A stretch of DNA of 64,000 nucleotides, taken from the NCBI RefSeq assembly GCF_032854445.1, contig NW_027018086.1, positions 1 to 64,000 on the forward strand, written 5' to 3'. The notes below the pieces were generated by a model. It was not told the DNA's origin and made no database searches. It saw only the letters and a list, made by a program, of their open reading frames with translations. Below are positions 24,584 to 36,181 of the stretch, piece by piece. The translations under genes and the position numbers were made by a program. The stretch comes from Liolophura sinensis. Its lineage: Eukaryota; Mollusca; Polyplacophora; Chitonida; Chitonidae. Within the stretch, counting starts at the first letter, position 1. Each line of letters starts with the position of its first letter.

Positions 24584-27394
24584 CTGGTCATTACTATATT
24601 CAACTTTTGACTATAAGTTATATGCCCTTCGGTAGCCCAGAAGACGTCAAATCTTTGGGCTAAGCCCATTTAACTCACCCAGCAATTGTCTTACTTCTAA
24701 GTCCAAGACAATCTCAATGTCTTTATCTACGTGTAGAAAAACCAGACCATTTGTACATAAAAAAACACAAGGTACTTGATACAGTCTGCTGTAAAAAGTA
24801 CAACTGAACACTGACCCACATTTATAAGGTGCCAAAAGATGCGGAATTGGGCCAGGCATCGGCAGCTGTTAAAAAATTGCAAATATCTTTGGTTTCCATG
24901 GAGTAAGAGCCGTTGCTGGGCACGTGATTATGACATCAATGATCAATGAATTATCGCCACAGCCAAAAGTATTGGTCAGAGAGCAACGCGGTTTGCACCA
25001 TTCGATTTCTCGTCACAAAATACGTCGGATTAGCCTCTTACCAGCAGCACTGGAACAGTTTTTCCACTTTTGCATTTTTGCCTGGTCTTTTTGTTAATTG
25101 AAATCGGCTACACTGTACTCTGTACAATCGCGACTGGTCATTACTATATTCAACTTTTGACTATAAGTTATATGCCCTTCAGTAGCCCAGAAGACCTGAA
25201 ATCTTTGGGCTAAGCCCATTTAACTCACCCAGCAATTGTCTTACTTCTAAGTCCAAGACAATCTCAATGTCTTTATCTACGTGTAGAAAAACCACACCAT
25301 TTGTACATGAAAAACACAAGGTACTTGATACAGTCTGCTGTAAAAAGTACAACTGAACACTGACCCACTTCAGTAAGGTGCCAAAAGATTCGGAATTGAG
25401 CCAGGCATCGGCAGCTGTTGACAAATTGCAAATTTCCCTGGTTTCCATGGAGTAAGAGCCGTTGCTACGCACGTGATTATGGCATAAATGATCATTGAAT
25501 TGTCGCTACAGCCAAAAGTATTGGTCGGAGAGCAACGCGGATTGCACCATTCGATTTCTCGTCACAAAATACGTCGGATTAGCCTCTTACTAGTAGCACT
25601 GGAACAGTTTTTCCACTTTTGCATTTTTGCCTGGTCTTTTTGTTAATTGAAACCGGCTACACTGTACTCTGTACAATCGCGACTGATCATTACTATATTC
25701 AACTTTTGACTATAAGTTATATGCCCTTCGGTAGCCCAGAAAACGTCAAATCTTTGGGCTAAGCCCATTTAACTCACCCAGCAATTGTCTTACTTCTAAG
25801 TCCAAGACAATCTCAATGTCTTTATCTACGTGTAGAAAAACCATACCATTTGTACATAAAAAACACAAGGTACTTGATACAGTCTGCTGTAAAAAGTACA
25901 ACTAAACACTGACCCACATTTATAAGGTGCCAAAAGATGCGGAATTGGGCCAGGCATCGGCAGCTGTTAAAAAATTGCAAATATCCCTGGTTTCCATGGA
26001 GTAAGAGCCGTTGCTGGGCACGTGATTATGACATCAATGATCAATGAATTATCGCCACAGCCAAAAGTATTGGTCCGAGAGCAACGCGGTTTGCACCATT
26101 CGATTTCTCGTCACAAAATACGTCGGATTAGCCTCTTACCAGCAGCACTTTAACAGTTTTTCCACTTTTGCATTTTTGCCTGGTCTTTTTGTTAATTGAA
26201 ATCGGCTACACTGTACTCTGTACAATCGCGACTGGTCATTACTATATTCAACTTTTGACTATAAGTTATGTGCCCTTCAGTAGCCCAGAAGACCTGAAAT
26301 CTTTGGGCTAAGCCCATTTAACTCACCCAGCAATTGCCTTACTTCTAAGTGCAAGACAATCTCAATGTCTTTATCTACGTGTAGAAAAACCACACCATTT
26401 GTACATGAAAAACACAAGGTACTTGATACAGTCTGCTGTAAAAAGTACAACTGAACACTGACAAACTTCAGTAAGGTGCAAAAAGATTCGGAATTGACCC
26501 AGGCATCGGCAGCTGTTGACAAATTGCAAATTTCCCTGGTTTCCATGGAGTAAGAGCCGTTGCTACGCACGTGATTATGGCATAAATGATCATTGAATTG
26601 TCGCTACAGCCAAAAGTATTGGTCGGAGAGCAACGCGGATTGCACCATTCGATTTCTCGTCACAAAATACGTCGGATTAGCCTCTTACTAGTAGCACTGG
26701 AACAGTTTTTCCACTTTTGCATTTTTGCCTGGTCTTTTTGTTAATTGAAACCTGCTACACTGTACTCTGTACAATCGCGACTGGTCATTACTATATTCAA
26801 CTTTTGACTATAAGTTATATGCCCTTCGGTAGCCCAGAAGACGTCAAATCTTTGGGCTAAGCCCATTTAACTCACCCAGCAATTGTCTTACTTCTAAGTC
26901 CAAGACAATCTCAATGTCTTTATCTACGTGTAGAAAAACCATACCATTTGTACATGAAAAACACAAGGTACTTGATACAGTCTGCTGTAAAAAGTACAAC
27001 TGAACACTGACCCACTTCAGTAAGCTGCCAAAAGATTTGGAATTGAGCCAGGCATCGGCAGCCGTTGAAAAATTGCAAATTTCCCTGGTTTCCATGGAGT
27101 AAGAGCCGTTGCTGGGCAAGTGATTATGACATAAATGATCATTCAATTGTCACTACAGCCAAAAGTATTGGTCGGAGAGCAGCGCGGTTTGCACCATTCG
27201 ATTTGTCGTCACAAAATACGTCGGATTAGCCTCTTACCAGCAGCACTGGAACAGTTTTTCCACTTTTGAATTTTTACCTGGTCTTTTTGTTAATTGAAAT
27301 CGGCTACACTGTACTCTGTACAATCGCGACTGGTCATTACTATATTCAACTTTTGACTATAAGTTATGTGCCCTTCGGTAGCCCAGAAGACGTC

Positions 27395-30300
27395 AAATCT
27401 TTGGGCTAAGCCCATTTAACTCACCCAGCAATTGTCTTACTTCTAAGTCCTAGACAATCTCAATGTCTTTATCTACGTGTAGAAAAACCACACCATTTGT
27501 ACATAAAAAACACAAGGTACTTGATACAGTCTGCTGTAAAAAGTATAACTGACCACAGACCCACATGAATAAGGTGCCAAAAGATGCGGAATTGAGCCAG
27601 AAATCGGCCACTGTTGAAAAATTGCAAATTTCCCTGGTTTCCATGGAGTAAGAGCCGTTGCTGGGCACGTGAATATGACATCAATGATCATTCAATTTTC
27701 ACTACAGCCAAAAGTATTGGTCGGAGAGCAACGCGGTTTGCACCATTCGATTTCTCGTCACAAAATACGTCGGATTAGCCTCTTACCAGCAGCACTGGAA
27801 CAGTTTTTCCACTTTTGCATTTTTGCCTGGTCTTTTTGTTAATTGAAATCGGCTACACTGTATTCTGTACAATCGCGACTGGTCATTACTATATTCAACT
27901 TTTGACTATAAGTTATGTGCCCTTCAGTAGCCCAGAAGACCTGAAATCTTTGGGCTAAGCCCATTTAACTCACCCAGCAATTGCCTTACTTCTAAGTGCA
28001 AGACAATCTCAATGTCTTTATCTACGTGTAGAAAAACCACACCATTTGTACATGAAAAACACAAGGTACTTGATACAGTCTGCTGTAAAAAGTACAACTG
28101 AACACTGACAAACTTCAGTAAGGTGCAAAAAGATTCGGAATTGACCCAGGCATCGGCAGCTGTTGACAAATTGCAAATTTCCCTGGTTTCCATGGAGTAA
28201 GAGCCGTTGCTGGGCACGTGATTATGGCATAAATGATCATTGAATTGTCGCTACAGCCAAAAGTATTGGTCGGAGAGCAACGCGGATTGCACCATTCGAT
28301 TTCTCGTCACAAAATACGTCGGATTAGCCTCTTACTAGTAGCACTGGAACAGTTTTTCCACTTTTGCATTTTTGCCTGGTCTTTTTGTTAATTGAAACCG
28401 GCTACACTGTACTCTGTACAATCGCGACTGGTCATTACTATATTCAACTTTTGACTATAAGTTATATGCCCTTCGGTAGCCCAGAAGACGTCAAATCTTT
28501 GGGCTAAGCCCATTTAACTCACCCAGCAATTGTCTTACTTCTAAGTCCAAGACAATCTCAATGTCTTTATCTACGTGTAGAAAAACCATACCATTTGTAC
28601 ATGAAAAACACAAGGTACTTGATACAGTCTGCTGTAAAAAGTACAACTGAACACTGACCCACTTCAGTAATCTGCCAAAAGATTTGGAATTGAGCCAGGC
28701 ATCGGCAGCTGTTGAAAAATTGCAAATTTCCCTGGTTTCCATAGAGTAAGAGCCGTTGCTCGACAAGTAATTATGACATAAATGATCATTGAATTGTCAC
28801 TACAGCCAAAAGTATTGGTCGGAGAGCAGCGCGGTTTGCACCATTCGATTTGTCGTCACAAAATACGTCGGATTAGCCTCTTACCAGCAGCACTGGAACA
28901 GTTTTTCCACTTTTGCATTTTTACCTGGTCTTTTTGTTAATTGAAACCGGCTACACTGTACTCTGTACAATCGCGACTGGTCATTACTATATTCAACTTT
29001 TGACTATAAGTTATGTGCCCTTCGGTAGCCCAGAAGACGTCAAATCTTTGGGCTAAGCCCATTTAACTCACCCAGCAATTGTCTTACTTCTAAGTCCAAG
29101 ACAATCTCAATGTCTTTATCTACGTGTAAAAAAACCACACCATTTGTACATGAAAAACACAAGGTACTTGATACAGTCTGCTGTAAAAAGTACAACTGAA
29201 CACTGACCCACTTCAGTAAGGTGCCAAAAGATTCGGAATTGAGCCAGGCATCGGCAGCTGTTGACAAATTGCAAATTTCCCTGGTTTCCATGGAGTAAGA
29301 GCCGTTGCTACGCACGTGATTATGGCATAAATGATCATTGAATTGTCGCTACAGCCAAAAGTATTGGTCGGAGAGCAACGCGGATTGCACCATTCGATTT
29401 CTCGTCACAAAATACGTCGGATTAGCCTCTTACTAGTAGCACTGGAACAGTTTTTCCACTTTTGCATTTTTGCCTGGTCTTTTTGTTAATTGAAACCGGC
29501 TACACTGTACTCTGTACAATCGCGACTGGTCATTACTATATTCAACTTTTGACTATAAGTTATATGCCCTTCGGTAGCCCAGAAGACGTCAAATCTTTGG
29601 GCTAAGCCCATTTAACTCACCCAGCAATTGTCTTACTTCTAAGTCCAAGACAATCTCAATGTCTTTATCTACGTGTAGAAAAACCAGACCATTTGTACAT
29701 AAAAAAACACAAGGTACTTGATACAGTCTGCTGTAAAAAGTACAACTGAACACTGACCCACATTTATAAGGTGCCAAAAGATGCGGAATTGGGCCAGGCA
29801 TCGGCAGCTGTTAAAAAATTGCAAATATCTTTGGTTTCCATGGAGTAAGAGCCGTTGCTGGGCACGTGATTATGACATCAATGATCAATGAATTATCGCC
29901 ACAGCCAAAAGTATTGGTCAGAGAGCAACGCGGTTTGCACCATTCGATTTCTCGTCACAACATACGTCGGATTAGCCTCTTACCAGCAGCACTAGAACAG
30001 TTTTTCCACTTTTGCATTTTTGCCTGGTCTTTTTGTTAATTGAAATCGGCTACACTGTACTCTGTACAATCGCGACTGGTCATTACTATATTCAACTTTT
30101 GACTATAAGTTATGTGCCCTTCAGTAGCCCAGAAGACCTGAAATCTTTGGGCTAAGCCCATTTAACTCACCCAGCAATTGCCTTACTTCTAAGTGCAAGA
30201 CAATCTCAATGTCTTTATCTACGTGTAGAAAAACCACACCATTTGTACATGAAAAACACAAGGTACTTGATACAGTCTGCTGTAAAAAGTACAACTGAAC

Positions 30301-31788
30301 ACTGACAAACTTCAGTAAAGGTGCAAAAAGATTCGGAATTGACCCAGGCATCGGCAGCTGTTGACAAATTGCAAATTTCCCTGGTTTCCATGGAGTAAGA
30401 GCCGTTGCTACGCACGTGATTATGGCATAAATGATCATTGAATTGTCGCTACAGCCAAAAGTATTGGTCGGAGAGCAACGCGGATTGCACCATTCGATTT
30501 CTCGTCACAAAATACGTCGGATTAGCCTCTTACTAGTAGCACTGGAACAGTTTTTCCACTTTTGCATTTTTGCCTGGTCTTTTTGTTAATTGAAACCGGC
30601 TACACTGTACTCTGTACAATCGCGACTGGTCATTACTATATTCAACTTTTGACTATAAGTTATATGCCCTTCGGTAGCCCAGAAGACGTCAAATCTTTGG
30701 GCTAAGCCCATTTAACTCACCCAGCAATTGTCTTACTTCTAAGTCCAAGACAATCTCAATGTCTTTATCTACGTGTAGAAAAACCATACCATTTGTACAT
30801 GAAAAACACAAGGTACTTGATACAGTCTGCTGTAAAAAGTACAACTGAACACTGACCCACTTCAGTAAGCTGCCAAAAGATTTGGAATTGAGCCAGGCAT
30901 CGGCAGCCGTTGAAAAATTGCAAATTTCCCTGGTTTCCATGGAGTAAGAGCCGTTGCTGGGCAAGTGATTATGACATAAATGATCATTCATATGTCACTA
31001 CAGCCAAAAGTATTGGTCGGAGAGCAGCGCGGTTTGCACCATTCGATTCGTCGTCACAAAATACGTCGGATTAGCCTCTTACCAGCAGCACTGGAACAGT
31101 TTTTCCACTTTTGCATTTTTACCTGGTCTTTTTGTTAATTGAAATCGGCTACACTGTACTCTGTACAATCGCGACTGGTCATTACTATATTCAACTTTTG
31201 GCTATAAGTTATGTGCCCTTCGGTAGCCCAGAAGACGTCAAATCTTTGGGCTAAGCCCATTTAACTCACCCAGCAATTGTCTTACTTCTAAGTCCTAGAC
31301 AATCTCAATGTCTTTATCTACGTGTAGAAAAACCACACCATTTGTACATAAAAAACACAAGGTACTTGATACAGTCTGCTGTAAAAAGTATAACTGACCA
31401 CAGACCCACATGAATAAGGTGCCAAAAGATGCGGAATTGAGCCAGAAATCGGCAGCCGTTGAAAAATTGCAAATTTCCCTGGTTTCCATGGAGTAAGAGC
31501 CGTTGCTGGGCAAGTGATTATGACATAAATGATCATTCAATTGGCACTACAGCCAAAAGTATTGGTCGGAGAGCAGCGCGGTTTGCACCATTCGATTTGT
31601 CGTCACAAAATACGTCGGATTAGCCTCTTACCAGCAGCACTGGAACAGTTTTTCCACTTTTGCATTTTTACCTGGTCTTTTTGTTAATTGAAATCGGCTA
31701 CACTGTACTCTGTACAATCGCGACTGGTCATTACTATATTCAACTTTTGACTATAAGTTATGTGCCCTTCGGTAGCCCAGAAGACGTC
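27395..31788. repeat. Higher-order repeat: 8-mer, copy 1 (C-R-T-A-G-R-T-C/T)
   Basis: Starts: 27,395 C, 27,944 R, 28,493 T, 29,042 A, 29,591 G, 30,141 R, 30,691 T, 31,240 C/T. Length to the next unit is 4,394 bp. The final monomer begins as C (GCCAGAAATCGG) but becomes T from GCAGCCGTTG onward (GGGCAAGTGATTATG, AGCAGCGCGG). The T at 30,691 ends with TTTTGGCTATAAG, a private change also present in the equivalent monomer of copy 2. Confidence 0.93.
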
Positions 31789-32337
31789 AAATCTTTGGGC
31801 TAAGCCCATTTAACTCACCCAGCAATTGTCTTACTTCTAAGTCCTAGACAATCTCAATGTCTTTATCTACGTGTAGAAAAACCACACCATTTGTACATAA
31901 AAAACACAAGGTACTTGATACAGTCTGCTGTAAAAAGTATAACTGACCACAGACCCACATGAATAAGGTGCCAAAAGATGCGGAATTGAGCCAGAAATCG
32001 GCCACTGTTGAAAAATTGCAAATTTCCCTGGTTTCCATGGAGTAAGAGCCGTTGCTGGGCACGTGAATATGACATCAATGATCATTCAATTTTCACTACA
32101 GCCAAAAGTATTGGTCGGAGAGCAACGCGGTTTGCACCATTCGATTTCTCGTCACAAAATACGTCGGATTAGCCTCTTACCAGCAGCACTGGAACAGTTT
32201 TTCCACTTTTGCATTTTTGCCTGGTCTTTTTGTTAATTGAAATCGGCTACACTGTATTCTGTACAATCGCGACTGGTCATTACTATATTCAACTTTTGAC
32301 TATAAGTTATGTGCCCTTCAGTAGCCCAGAAGACCTG
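31789..32337. repeat. Class C monomer, exemplar
   Basis: Class C is marked by GTCCTAGAC, CACACCATTTGTACATAAA, GTATAACTGACCACAGACCC, ACATGAATAAGG, GCCAGAAATCGG, CACGTGAATATGAC and CAATTTTCAC. The TCCTAGAC change puts a TAG-type stop into the minus-strand open frame present in other classes. This copy belongs to a sub-group with CGGCCACTG and TGTATTCTGTAC, also seen at 17,510, 22,452 and 27,395. Class C is one of the commonest classes and is sometimes doubled, as at 12,016 and 12,565. Confidence 0.88.
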
Positions 32338-32886
32338 AAATCTTTGGGCTAAGCCCATTTAACTCACCCAGCAATTGCCTTACTTCTAAGTGCAAGACAA
32401 TCTCAATGTCTTTATCTACGTGTAGAAAAACCACACCATTTGTACATGAAAAACACAAGGTACTTGATACAGTCTGCTGTAAAAAGTACAACTGAACACT
32501 GACAAACTTCAGTAAGGTGCAAAAAGATTCGGAATTGACCCAGGCATCGGCAGCTGTTGACAAATTGCAAATTTCCCTGGTTTCCATGGAGTAAGAGCCG
32601 TTGCTGGGCACGTGATTATGGCATAAATGATCATTGAATTGTCGCTACAGCCAAAAGTATTGGTCGGAGAGCAACGCGGATTGCACCATTCGATTTCTCG
32701 TCACAAAATACGTCGGATTAGCCTCTTACTAGTAGCACTGGAACAGTTTTTCCACTTTTGCATTTTTGCCTGGTCTTTTTGTTAATTGAAACCGGCTACA
32801 CTGTACTCTGTACAATCGCGACTGGTCATTACTATATTCAACTTTTGACTATAAGTTATATGCCCTTCGGTAGCCCAGAAGACGTC
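32338..32886. repeat. Class R monomer, exemplar
   Basis: Class R is entered through CAGTAGCCCAGAAGACCTG (other classes mostly CGGTAGCCCAGAAGACGTC) and carries GCCTTACTTC, GTGCAAGAC, CTGACAAACTTC, GTGCAAAAAGATTCGG and ATTGACCCAGG. Its second half matches class A (GTTGACAA, GATTATGGC, GAATTGTCGCT, TTACTAGTAGC). R is almost always followed by T, giving a stable R-T pair at 1,536, 13,115, 16,412, 22,996, 26,297, 27,944, 30,141, 32,338, 34,535, 37,279 and 49,866. Confidence 0.88.
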
Positions 32887-33435
32887 AAATCTTTGGGCTA
32901 AGCCCATTTAACTCACCCAGCAATTGTCTTACTTCTAAGTCCAAGACAATCTCAATGTCTTTATCTACGTGTAGAAAAACCATACCATTTGTACATGAAA
33001 AACACAAGGTACTTGATACAGTCTGCTGTAAAAAGTACAACTGAACACTGACCCACTTCAGTAAGCTGCCAAAAGATTTGGAATTGAGCCAGGCATCGGC
33101 AGCTGTTGAAAAATTGCAAATTTCCCTGGTTTCCATAGAGTAAGAGCCGTTGCTCGGCAAGTGATTATGACATAAATGATCATTGAATTGTCACTACAGC
33201 CAAAAGTATTGGTCGGAGAGCAGCGCGGTTTGCACCATTCGATTTGTCGTCACAAAATACGTCGGATTAGCCTCTTACCAGCAGCACTGGAACAGTTTTT
33301 CCACTTTTGCATTTTTACCTGGTCTTTTTGTTAATTGAAACCGGCTACACTGTACTCTGTACAATCGCGACTGGTCATTACTATATTCAACTTTTGACTA
33401 TAAGTTATGTGCCCTTCGGTAGCCCAGAAGACGTC
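32887..33435. repeat. Class T monomer, exemplar
   Basis: Class T carries GTCCAAGAC, CCATACCATTTGTACATG, TAAGCTGCC (other classes AAGGTGCC), GATTTGGAATTG, GTTGAAAA, CAAGTGATTATGAC (the CACGTG palindrome is lost) and AGCAGCGCGG in place of AGCAACGCGG. A sub-group including 23,550, 28,493 and 32,887 has CCATAGAG in place of CCATGGAG and ends in GATTTGTCGTC. Another (8,723; 30,691; 35,084; 37,829) has TCATATGTCAC and GATTCGTCGTC. Confidence 0.88.
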
Positions 33436-33984
33436 AAATCTTTGGGCTAAGCCCATTTAACTCACCCAGCAATTGTCTTACTTCTAAGTCCAAGACAATC
33501 TCAATGTCTTTATCTACGTGTAAAAAAACCACACCATTTGTACATGAAAAACACAAGGTACTTGATACAGTCTGCTGTAAAAAGTACAACTGAACACTGA
33601 CCCACTTCAGTAAGGTTCCAAAAGATTCGGAATTGAGCCAGGCATCGGCAGCTGTTGACAAATTGCAAATTTCCCTGGTTTCCATGGAGTAAGAGCCGTT
33701 GCTACGCACGTGATTATGGCATAAATGATCATTGAATTGTCGCTACAGCCAAAAGTATTGGTCGGAGAGCAACGCGGATTGCACCATTCGATTTCTCGTC
33801 ACAAAATACGTCGGATTAGCCTCTTACTAGTAGCACTGGAACAGTTTTTCCACTTTTGCATTTTTGCCTGGTCTTTTTGTTAATTGAAACCGGCTACACT
33901 GTACATTGTACAATCGCGACTGGTCATTACTATATTCAACTTTTGACTATAAGTTATATGCCCTTCGGTAGCCCAGAAGACGTC

Positions 33985-34534
33985 AAATCTTTGGGCTAAG
34001 CCCATTTAACTCACCCAGCAATTGTCTTACTTCTAAGTCCAAGACAATCTCAATGTCTTTATCTACGTGTAGAAAAACCAGACCATTTGTACATAAAAAA
34101 ACACAAGGTACTTGATACAGTCTGCTGTAAAAAGTACAACTGAACACTGACCCACATTTATAAGGTGCCAAAAGATGCGGAATTGGGCCAGGCATCGGCA
34201 GCTGTTAAAAAATTGCAAATATCTTTGGTTTCCATGGAGTAAGAGCCGTTGCTGGGCACGTGATTATGACATCAATGATCAATGAATTATCGCCACAGCC
34301 AAAAGTATTGGTCAGAGAGCAACGCGGTTTGCACCATTCGATTTCTCGTCACAAAATACGTCGGATTAGCCTCTTACCAGCAGCACTGGAACAGTTTTTC
34401 CACTTTTGCATTTTTGCCTGGTCTTTTTGTTAATTGAAATCGGCTACACTGTACTCTGTACAATCGCGACTGGTCATTACTATATTCAACTTTTGACTAT
34501 AAGTTATGTGCCCTTCAGTAGCCCAGAAGACCTG
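33985..34534. repeat. Class G monomer, exemplar
   Basis: Class G has CCAGACC or CCATACC with TTTGTACATAAA, CCCACATTTATAAGG, AATTGGGCCAGG, GTTAAAAAATTGC, AAATATC (which breaks the AAATT-GCA-AATTT dyad) and, in most copies, ATCAATGAATTATCGCC (which breaks the AATGATCATT palindrome). The copies at 3,231 and 5,428 switch to class A sequence after GCTAGGCACGTG. Copies at 21,350, 24,649, 29,591 and 33,985 share the rarer ATATCTTTGG. G usually follows A, giving a recurrent A-G pair. Confidence 0.87.
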
Positions 34535-36181
34535 AAATCTTTGGGCTAAGCCCATTTAACTCACCCAGCAATTGCCTTACTTCTAAGTGCAAGACAATCT
34601 CAATGTCTTTATCTACGTGTAGAAAAACCACACCATTTGTACATGAAAAACACAAGGTACTTGATACAGTCTGCTGTAAAAAGTACAACTGAACACTGAC
34701 AAACTTCAGTAAGGTGCAAAAAGATTCGGAATTGACCCAGGCATCGGCAGCTGTTGACAAATTGCAAATTTCCCTGGTTTCCATGGAGTAAGAGCCGTTG
34801 CTAGGCACGTGATTATGGCATAAATGATCATTGAATTGTCGCTACAGCCAAAAGTATTGGTCGGAGAGCAACGCGGATTGCACCATTCGATTTCTCGTCA
34901 CAAAATACGTCGGATTAGCCTCTTACTAGTAGCACTGGAACAGTTTTTCCACTTTTGCATTTTTGCCTGGTCTTTTTGTTAATTGAAACCGGCTACACTG
35001 TACTCTGTACAATCGCGACTGGTCATTACTATATTCAACTTTTGACTATAAGTTATATGCCCTTCGGTAGCCCAGAAGACGTCAAATCTTTGGGCTAAGC
35101 CCATTTAACTCACCCAGCAATTGTCTTACTTCTAAGTCCAAGACAATCTCAATGTCTTTATCTACGTGTAGAAAAACCATACCATTTGTACATGAAAAAC
35201 ACAAGGTACTTGATACAGTCTGCTGTAAAAAGTACAACTGAACACTGACCCACTTCAGTAAGCTGCCAAAAGATTTGGAATTGAGCCAGGCATCGGCAGC
35301 CGTTGAAAAATTGCAAATTTCCCTGGTTTCCATGGAGTAAGAGCCGTTGCTGGGCAAGTGATTATGACATAAATGATCATTCATATGTCACTACAGCCAA
35401 AAGTATTGGACGGAGAGCAGCGCGGTTTGCACCATTCGATTCGTCGTCACAAAATACGTCGGATTAGCCTCTTACCAGCAGCACTGGAACAGTTTTTCTA
35501 CTTTTGCATTTTTACCTGGTCTTTTTGTTAATTGAAATCGGCTACACTGTACTCTGTACAATCGCGACTGGTCATTACTATATTCAACTTTTGGCTATAA
35601 GTTATGTGCCCTTCGGTAGCCCAGAAGACGTCAAATCTTTGGGCTAAGCCCATTTAACTCACCCAGCAATTGTCTTACTTCTAAGTCCTAGACAATCTCA
35701 ATGTCTTTATCTACGTGTAGAAAAACCACACCATTTGTACATAAAAAACACAAGGTACTTGATACAGTCTGCTGTAAAAAGTATAACTGACCACAGACCC
35801 ACATGAATAAGGTGCCAAAAGATGCGGAATTGAGCCAGAAATCGGCAGCTGTTGAAAAATTGCAAATTTCCCTGGTTTCCATGGAGTAAGAGCCGTTGCT
35901 GGGCACGTGAATATGACATAAATGATCATTCAATTTTCACTACAGCCAAAAGTATTGGTCGGAGAGCAACGCGGTTTGCCCCATTCGATTTCTTGTCACA
36001 AAATACGTCGGATTAGCCTCTTACCAGCAGCACTGGAACAGTTTTTCCACTTTTGCATTTTTGCCTGGTCTTTTTGTTAATTGAAATCGGCTACACTGTA
36101 CTCTGTACAATCGCGACTGGTCATTACTATATTCAACTTTTGACTATAAGTTATGTGCCCTTCGGTAGCCCAGAAGACCTG

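Larger units (their letters stand above)
24100..24648. repeat. Class A monomer, reference copy
   Basis: This exact 549 bp copy is used as the reference for internal motifs. Class A is marked by GTCCAAGAC, then GTGTAAAAAAACC (G to A in the usual GTAGAAAAACC), CACACCATTTGTACATG, AAGATTCGGAATTGAGCC, GTTGACAA, TACGCACGTGATTATGGC, GAATTGTCGCT and TTACTAGTAGC. Other class A copies start at 446, 4,879, 7,076, 8,174, 11,468, 15,314, 20,801, 29,042, 33,436, 43,279, 44,929, 48,772 and 57,001; 25,199 is a near variant with GTAGAAAAACC. Class names are mine. Confidence 0.9.
22452..27394. repeat. Higher-order block, 9-mer C-R-T-A-G-A-G-R-T
   Basis: Starts: 22,452 C, 22,996 R, 23,550 T, 24,100 A, 24,649 G, 25,199 A, 25,748 G, 26,297 R, 26,846 T, spanning 4,943 bp to the next C at 27,395. 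The first five monomers match the first five of the following two 8-mers, with shared private variants CGGCCACTG and TGTATTCTGTAC in C, CCATAGAG with GCTCGGCAAG in T, and ATATCTTTGG in G. The internal A-G pair at 25,199-26,296 is extra compared with the 8-mers. The first two monomers still belong to the indel-rich stretch. Confidence 0.9.
31789..36181. repeat. Higher-order repeat: 8-mer, copy 2 (C-R-T-A-G-R-T-C)
   Basis: Starts: 31,789 C, 32,338 R, 32,887 T, 33,436 A, 33,985 G, 34,535 R, 35,084 T, 35,633 C, each 4,393-4,394 bp from its partner in copy 1. Seven of the eight monomers appear nearly identical by eye. The shared TTTTGGCTATAAG near 35,592 supports a recent duplication. The last monomer differs: it is a plain C with TTTGCCCCATTCG, matching the C at 9,272, so the copy 2 boundary joins a different neighbour. 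Confidence 0.93.
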
